The translations under genes were made by a program, and so were the position numbers. A model generated the notes under the pieces. It searched no databases, was not told the DNA's origin, and saw only the letters and a program-made list of their open reading frames with translations. This document shows, in pieces, positions 56,912-64,000 of a stretch of DNA of 64,000 nt (within the stretch, counting starts at the first letter, position 1; the number at the start of each line of letters is the position of its first letter). The stretch is taken from contig NC_072450.1 of the NCBI RefSeq assembly GCF_027596085.1, positions 4,139,236 to 4,203,235 of the forward strand, read 5' to 3'. The DNA comes from Anoplopoma fimbria (Eukaryota > Chordata > Actinopteri > Perciformes > Anoplopomatidae).

Positions 56912-57549
56912 TTAACGGAGGATGTTTTGAAGAAATATGCAGATAGTCGTTAAAATCAGTCCGGTTGCCGTGGACGAGGCCCGTTCTGGAGCTGCAAGAG
57001 ACACATTTACAATTACAGTGTTTTCGTTCACATTTTGACTATAAAACAGGATGATTTAACTTGAATCGATACTTCAATTCTGAAAAAATTATATATATAG
57101 TTTAGAAGAATGCTTATTATGAATTACAGAAATAATAAACAGCTTCTCTAATGTGAAGATTTGCTGCTTTTTCTCTTTGGGAAGGCTGATAATGATTAAA
57201 CATAATTGTGTTTTCTCTGCCCCTAATTAAGCATTGTTATTAAAATCACAAATGTACACTTTACCCCAAAAAATATTTTCTCACATGCATATAAACCTTT
57301 TTTCAAACATTTAAATGATCATTTGTACAGCTGGCAGTTAGCGATTAATATCAAACTGCTTCATTCGTATTTATGAGAATGTTCCTCCAAAACAGCCTTC
57401 AAAGAAACTTTAATATTGATATTTTATTTCATGAATTATCACAAATTTGAAAAAACAAAGACACAGAGGCTTGTTTAGAAGAAAACGTCTTACCGTGGGA
57501 GGTGGTGGTATTTTCGGTAGTCGTGGTAGTTGTATCTGTATCAGTACTG

Positions 57550-57583
<34 letters not shown>

Positions 57584-60500
57584 GGGTGGTTGTAGTGGTG
57601 ACAGTGGTTGTTGTGGCCGGTGCAGGAGTGGTGACCATGAGGCTAACGGGTCCTGAGTTAATGGTGTAGGTGCCAGTAAACACGCTGCTAACCATCTTAT
57701 TGGTATCGAAGGAGCGGGTACACAGATCAGGGCACAAAGCCGACGGTAAGGTGGCAACGCAAAGATTGACCGTGCACCGGACGTACATCTGCAAAATGCA
57801 AAATAAACAGATACAGATGAGTGGTGTGGTGATTTAAGAACTGTAAACGATTAACTGACAAATGGAAATCATGGCAATGTTCAATCTCAACAAACAAGAC
57901 CACGTTAGCAAGTCTGCGTCGCTGTACCCGGCTGTACTTAGGCACAGTGGTGCTTTGAGTTAAATGCTCAACATGCAAACGAGCTAATAACAAAGCTTGC
58001 GTGCTCATATTGTTAACCACGGTTGCTGTCTCAATTTCACGTGTTAAAGCACGCTAAAATAAGCTAATCAATGATAAACACGTGGTACAGCTGAGGCTGA
58101 TGGGAACGCCATAAGTTAAACCTGCCAGGAGGATCATACAACCAGTCACATGAGTGACTGTGCACCTCTGTGTCTGTCCACGGCTAATCTTGCATTCTGC
58201 TGAAGCAAACAGAGTTATATTTTGGGCGGACAGTTGTGGTTGCACCCTTAAGGACCTCTCTTGGTTACAGTTGCCGGTAGGTGTCGATAAAGATTCCACA
58301 GCTGAGTGCATCTAAGACCCTCATATGCTACGCTGCGCCCAAAGTCAGGTGCTAACAGTTTGAGATGTGTTTGACTAACAGCTTACAGAACTACCAGTAC
58401 ACACAGTGCTGAGTGCATCGCTGCTTGTTTTTGAGTCTGAATGAAGTGTCTTTTACAACTCTTTACAGCCCATTGGTTGCGTACATGACCGGTTGTTAGT
58501 TGACCCACTTTTATTGTTTTGGGCAGTATGTTTGTTTGTGTTTAGCTAACAGCTAATACAAGTATACACACTGCTGAGTACCTCACCGCCAAGCAGCCAC
58601 TGCTACGTGGGCAGACAGCTTGGCGAGTTTAAGATTGTATGAAAATGTCCATCGCTGCTTGTTTTTGGGTTTGAATGAAGTGTGTTTTACGATGCATCAC
58701 AGCTCATTGGTGTCTAGACGGGAGTAAGCCAATTGTGGGTTCTATTCATTCAATCACTCAATACAGCTGAGGTTGTTGCGGACACACCTGGCAGAGATCT
58801 GCACCCTACTGAGTGCAGATCTCTAGGTTTTTGGTCATAAACTGAAAAAGAAACCAAACATGTTCTGACTTGATGGTGGCACTTGAAGAAAAGTTATTAC
58901 AATTTATCGTGTTGGAAAGATGAATGTTTGTACCAAAATTGAAGGCAATCCATCCAATAGTTGTTGAGACATTTCACTCAAAACCACAGGTGTCAATCTC
59001 AAAAGTGAGTAGGATTCATCCGCAGGAAGCATAATAATAAGTATTTCATGACGATGTATCCAATAGCTGTTAAGATATCTCGGTCTGACCAATATAGGGG
59101 ACCAAACAATGTCATCATAGACATTCGTCCCAGTTGTTTCAAATGACTTAATTGGATCTAAATCTGCACAACATCCTGCAAAAGGTGCCCTACTCAAATA
59201 TTCAAACAACCAATTTACCACGAAATACGTTTTCTTGCTTAGACTTGTTTTGTGAGATTAAAACAATACCTTGAAAAAAGGAAAACTTAAAAAAATGAAT
59301 TGTATGAGTGTGTTGCATGCGAGTACTGACCGTTGATCCTTTGGTCTGCATGGTGCTCAAATCAATGCGGTAAACCTTGGCATTGTTTTGTGTCGTAACA
59401 ACCTCTAATGTGCTGTTGGAAGATGTACACCTGGAAGAGAAAGAGGAAGTTGGAAGTTATATATGCTTCTGCAAAACAGAGTAAATGTTTCTTTCAGAAG
59501 ACTGTATTTCACACAGTATCCGTCCTCTTTTAAAGTTGGTAAACTCTATTACGGTAAACGAGTTCGATGGTCACTGACCCTTGCTCCAGAATGGGGCTGT
59601 ACACTTCAAAGTCCTTCGTCTCGGACTCAATACAACTGCTGACGAGGACCTCGGCTCGGTCGATGTTGCAGTTGGACATCACTTGGAGGTCCAGCTTGCT
59701 GATCCTGGACCCAGTGGTGGTGGTGTTGCTGTTGCTCTCTGATGTTGATTCTGTTTCTCGACGCTTTCGACGCGGCGCCATCTGGAGGGAGCGAAACTTG
59801 GGGATGCGTGTGAATTCGCCCATGGGCCCCTCTCCCGGCAAGTGAACTTCTAACCAGACCGTGACCTCACCAAAGGTCTCCTTCTCCAAGGGCATGCCGA
59901 TCTCGTACTGGGGCCCCTTGGCTTGGACTCCAGGGATTCGGCAGGCCAGAGGGAGGACGAGCGATGGCTGGCGGCTGACCTTAGTGTAGGGACGCACACT
60001 TTGTAAGGTGTTTGTGTAAACCAGCTCTGAACCAGAGTGCTGAGAAAAAAAGAAAAGGAAAGGATGAGGAAGAGTTTAATCAGAATCAACATTCAGCTAA
60101 ATAAATGTCAATGCAAAGTTTCACAAGTAATTTAAAACACAACGCTGAACGCCTTTTCGGGTTGCTCAGGTGTGTTCAGAAGTTTGCTCTCTTGCACTTT
60201 AACCAAACCCAACACTGTCCTGGAATACAGCCGTACAAACTAAAGTTAATCCACTTGAGATCCGCAAAGACTTCAGGACTCTTCATATTATCTGGGGGTG
60301 TTAGATTACTCCTAAAGTACTGCTGTGATCCCTTTGTATGTCATAGATAGACAGAGAAAAGGAAGGTATAAACCACATAGCATGAAGGTAATAATGGTTT
60401 AGTCAAGCCCAATAATTTACATTTTGAGATAGACAGTTATTCAGAAGTACATTATTTTGCCTTTGCCTGTTTTATGGTCATATTTTATCATATATAAACA

Positions 60501-63500
60501 CATGATTTCAGTGCATGTATATTAAGAAGTTTTTTATGTTGGGTTTTGCAGGATGACACAACATCTGTATCCAATATAAATGCAACTGCCTATACAACAA
60601 TAAAGCATGCACACACCAGCAGGGAAACAAGCAAACTGAAAAGCAACAAGAACACATAATGATGAGGATGTGCAACAGCACGTTGATGTTGTACCTCTGC
60701 TCACTTTTTACGAGTTTTAGTCGGAGTGCGTTTACATCCACATTTGTATGTAAATATTCTGCAGGTTAATTGATAATGAAAAGTTGATGCATCATTTCTA
60801 GAAATTGTTGCACTTTTTTAAATCGTCCCTCAGCGCCAAAAGAGCTACAACTCATGTGGATGTGAACGCCATCAAGCATGTTTCATTTGAACCCAGACAA
60901 TGAAAACTTTAGAAATGTCCCACTATTTATGCAGTGCAATGCATATATAAAAAAAACAAAAAACATTATTTTTGTTGCCAAAAAAAAAAAAGAAATTCAA
61001 AGAAAGACAGAAAAGGTGGAGCATTTTACCACTGTCTTGGTGCCGCAGCCGGTTAAGGAGATAGTTGCAGTCAGGTGTGTGTTGTTGTAGGAGATGGGAC
61101 AGGTGGGGCTGTTGAGCTGCAGCTCTGCCAGGTCGATGTTATCCAGGGAGGAGACGGGCAGCACCAGAGTCATCTCCGTCTTCTCACACGTCAGCACTGC
61201 AGGTCGACAGCAACAAAGTCTCTAAATAAGTCACTCACATTTTAAATAACACGCTCAAAGTTGAATCAAACAGTATTTCCTCCCACCTGTTCCATCAGGT
61301 AGCATCCTCATCTCCCCTGGAAAGATAAAGAAAAGCACATTTTAATCATCAAAAGTTAACAGTCAGTATTTTAAAGAGGTTAGGTGTGGTTCACTGCGAG
61401 CAACAGTGAAGCATATCTGCCATTCTCCTGAAGCTGAAGGTCTTACGTTGGTACAGCCACACGCACCGAGGCTTCGACTGCAAACTGGAAAGACAAGAAG
61501 TGCAAATCAGAGCAGGTGGTTAACTAAATATGGAATGTTTTGACTGGTTATGTAATGATATTTTAATAACAGGTTTGGGATAATTGACAATGTACAGATG
61601 CAGGAAGGAAAGACAGGATAATGAGAGGGAGGGGTGTGACGGGAAACAAAGGACGTTGTAGTTACAGTAGAGGACTTTGTGTTTTCACCCGTAGGCACTC
61701 AGGATGCCTCATAGTCACTACATTTTTGTGTGTACATTATGCATATTTGTGCAAGTAGCTAGTTTACTATAACATATTAGAGCCTTTTGGTTTACCTGGA
61801 TATGTTTGAGCATTTTTTGCAGATTGTTTTTGCAGATTTTTTATATTTTTAGCATTTTCCAAATTATTCTGACGGCTTTAGTTCGTGCTTGTGGAAACAT
61901 GAGACAATGTGAAAATTGGTTTTAGCTCTTTTATCTCGGTGCTGGTTTTTCAAATTCGACACATACACACACATACACACACATAAATATATATGTATCA
62001 GTGATGCTGTCTCAATCTCGTCTCTGAATCAGCTGCATTTTTACAGTTTTGTCTCGGTTTTGGACAAAGAGAGCTTTTATTTCAGGACCGGTCAGGACCA
62101 CCGCTGTGATGATGTCACTAAACTGCCTGTGATATATTTCATTAACATCATTCCTATGATTGCTCCTAGAAAACAAAGGAACATTTCCCACACCTTAAAC
62201 TCACCTGTGCAGTGCCTTTTGATTTTAACAAGACATTTGTCACGGTACATTTAAACAAACACACGTATACATTAAATACGGCAAAAGAAAGAGGTGAATG
62301 ATTTCTCTGAGTGTTTTTATAGGAATGTGGATCTTTCCGATCAGTATGAGGACTGACTCAGTGGTTTGAATTTTTTACATTTTTAAGTGAGTCATATATT
62401 GTGGGACACACTGGTGTGTGCTACACTCGGGTCTTAGTCAGGACTTGGTTTCGGTTAAGGGGGTATTGACTGCAACATTGCTATGTATATGAATTTACTG
62501 TGTGTATTTTCCCTTTATCTTGTTTTTGGTGTACACTTTAGAGTACTCTTTTTAGCAAAATACTGGTACTATTTACTAGTATTTACATTATAGTATATAA
62601 TGTATTATAAACAAAGGGAAATATGTGTTTTCTATAGGCTTTTTTAACTATCTTTTCATACAAACTTGATATAAAACTCCACTTTTTTTCTTCTGCCAGA
62701 GTATGAATATGTCAGCATTACTGACATTCAGATCCCAGAACCTTACCTGTTGGTGTTTGCAGCGAAGCAGATGGGTAGAAGGCGGGGCAGTTTGTTTTCG
62801 GAGCGGACCCAGGCCATCGTCATGACAGCCAGGGGGCCGACGGATTTGAATCCAATTCTAAAGAGGTCAGGGGGACCGACCACCGCTACCTCTGAAACAC
62901 TGGAAACACAGAGAGAAACACGTACAGGTGATTTTAATTATTGAGACTGATTAGACCTCAATAGACACAATAGACACTTGACCGTTTTCATCGAGAGCTG
63001 AAAACCAGAGTTCTGACGCGTATGAATCATCTTCGTTTTGCGTCAAAGGACAGGAAATGTCTAAAAAATGTGGCTCATTGCATTTTTTTTTTCATTATGC
63101 AAATGTATAAACTGTTTGATTTGATTTGTTTTCATGCAGTCAGGTGCAAAAATGACAAATCATTCAGACTGTCATCCCCGAATTGTAATTCAGGGTCAAA
63201 GATTTCAAGAATTTCCGACATTTGCTAGGACAGCAGGCCTAGGAAGGTATTTCATTCATCCCAACAAAAAACTCACGTCTCCCGCTGTGACGTAAAGTCA
63301 GTGTTGAATTGCACCTGATGGTACGGCAGGACAAACAGCGTGGTGTCCTCTCTGGGGGTCTCACCTGCAGCCACAGGTTCATCTGTGCAGCTGTAAGTCG
63401 ACTCCTCGACTGGAAAGAAGGGAAAGGAGAATAAGAGACGTTTTTAGAAACTATAAAAGAAAAGACTAAAGTATTCTGTTATATGTTTTAACACCATCCT

Positions 63501-63709
63501 CATTCTGTACAGTAAACATGCACTATCAAGGCTGCTATAATGTGACTGACAGACTCACCAGTGAGGGAGAGGTGCACTGGGACAGCACTGAGGGGGTTGT
63601 TGACGATGACTTTTTTTATTTTGGGAATAAAAACCCGGTCCTCCGCCATCAGGTAGATGAAATACTGTCCTGCTGGTGCGTTTCCGGTGAACGTCAACAA
63701 GCATTTGTC
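56912..63709 (-). CDS. ZP-domain, Thr-rich-stalk surface protein, 3' part (N-terminus outside the window)
   Basis: Ten in-frame exons (high-low) are 63709-63559, 63409-63277, 62899-62747, 61484-61447, 61316-61287, 61196-61030, 60039-59579, 59430-59331, 57788-57494 and 56991-56912, giving 535 residues. More exons lie beyond the window. The first part (AGQYFIYLMAEDRVFIP, LSAVPVHLSLTG) looks like an extracellular beta-domain. The ZP module follows, with cysteines in VLTCEK, SPTCPI, TGCGTK and LACRIPG (ZP-N), then SNCNIDR, VSSC, QGC and MYVRCTVNLC with LCPDLC (ZP-C). A polybasic RRKRR with Asn-glycosylation-type sequons is inserted within ZP-C. A stalk of about 47 residues, mostly Thr, precedes a short hydrophobic end (GLILTTICIFLQNILR), which could be a GPI signal or a membrane anchor. 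ZP modules polymerise extracellular proteins. I do not recognise the specific family and give no symbol. Confidence 0.85.
57549..57582. repeat. (TAG)n trinucleotide repeat inside the ZP-gene coding exon
   Basis: On the minus strand the run reads (ACT)n and encodes about eleven consecutive threonines of the mucin-like stalk. Length variation here would change the stalk without shifting the frame. Confidence 0.9.
58380..58740. repeat. Local duplication in a ZP-gene intron
   Basis: The phrase ATCGCTGCTTGTTTTTG, followed by AATGAAGTGT and a ...CAGC(C/T)CATTGGT end, occurs near 58427 and again near 58650. The intervening CTAACAGCT...ACACACTGCTGAGT phrase is also duplicated. It is a diverged tandem duplication of about 220 bases. 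Confidence 0.55.
58793..58824. other. Perfect 11-bp inverted repeat with a 10-base loop
   Basis: AGAGATCTGCA and TGCAGATCTCT flank a 10-base spacer in a ZP-gene intron. The purpose is unknown. Confidence 0.85.
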
Positions 63710-64000
63710 CTGGTAAAAGAGTTTAGCCAAACAGAAAGTTTTCACTGAACTGAAACACTATCTACAAACAGTTAAAGGTGTTCATTTGTGAATGGTTTAC
63801 AAAGAAAATGAAGATGTAGTAGAATAAATAATCGAGGCATGGGTATTATTGTGCAGAGGAATTTATGTTTAAGACCTTTGGGTATGTATAATATGGACAT
63901 ATAAATAATACATTTAGCAGGAATGATTAATATTTCACAGAAGGGACGAGGAAGAAAGCGAGAAGAATCCTGGCAGATCGCTCCCATCCTGTTTTCAGCC
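63710..64000 (-). other. Intron of the ZP-domain gene, window edge
   Basis: An acceptor (TTTTACCAG) at 63710 precedes the last visible coding exon. No further exon is recognisable before the window ends, so the 5' part of the gene is outside. Confidence 0.5.

Noticed and set aside
61477..61484. Acceptor at TTTGCAG|TCGAAG in the ZP-domain gene
   Set aside because: It gives the wrong frame; the acceptor seven bases upstream (TTCCAG|TTTGCAG) restores SLQSKPRCVW and the correct phase.

Overview
The window is nuclear DNA from a ray-finned fish, most likely a teleost. The genes have vertebrate exon-intron structure. The introns and intergenic DNA carry typical fish repeats: an L2-clade LINE, a Tc1-like transposon, tRNA-derived SINE remains, MITE families and many GT and TA microsatellites. 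The species cannot be named from the sequence alone. All five protein genes were assembled exon by exon. Reading frame holds across every junction, with one exception in SIN3A. Exon edges were counted by hand and may be off by a base or two.

Layout, left to right. (1) psma4 (minus, 707-5502), a complete proteasome alpha subunit. (2) A head-to-head CpG/GC-box/CCAAT promoter at about 5830-6170, shared with (3) slc25a44 (plus, 7692-9641), a complete mitochondrial carrier. (4) About 4.8 kb of intergenic DNA with MITE and retroposon debris. (5) crabp1 (plus, 14478-23164), complete in four exons with repeat-rich introns. (6) A degenerate L2-like LINE on the minus strand (about 23395-28262), split by a Tc1-like element (25838-27438) that has about 200 bp inverted repeats and a TA target duplication. 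(7) sin3a (minus, coding 30539-48039 in 20 coding exons, non-coding first exon near 51788), the scaffold of the Sin3/HDAC corepressor. Its penultimate coding exon holds one extra base in a short C-run that breaks the frame. (8) A roughly 2 kb, 34-bp-unit minisatellite (52250-54232) just upstream of the sin3a promoter, with a 120-bp higher-order repeat inside it. (9) The 3' part of a ZP-domain gene (minus, 56912-63709, continuing beyond the window), with a Thr-rich stalk and a hydrophobic C-terminus.

The genes are not an operon-like functional unit. psma4 and slc25a44 share a promoter region and may be co-expressed as housekeeping genes. psma4, crabp1 and sin3a together recall human 15q24-25. 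slc25a44 lies at human 1q22, near CRABP2, so the neighbourhood preserves a trace of an ancient CRABP-SLC25A44 paralogon.

I found no wholly new biological system. The observations most worth checking are two GC-AG introns in psma4, the apparent frameshift in sin3a, a pair of about 0.7 kb inverted repeats in sin3a introns that could fold in the pre-mRNA, a 41-bp CCAAT/GC-box triplication in the psma4 promoter, the higher-order minisatellite, and the polybasic insert in the ZP protein.
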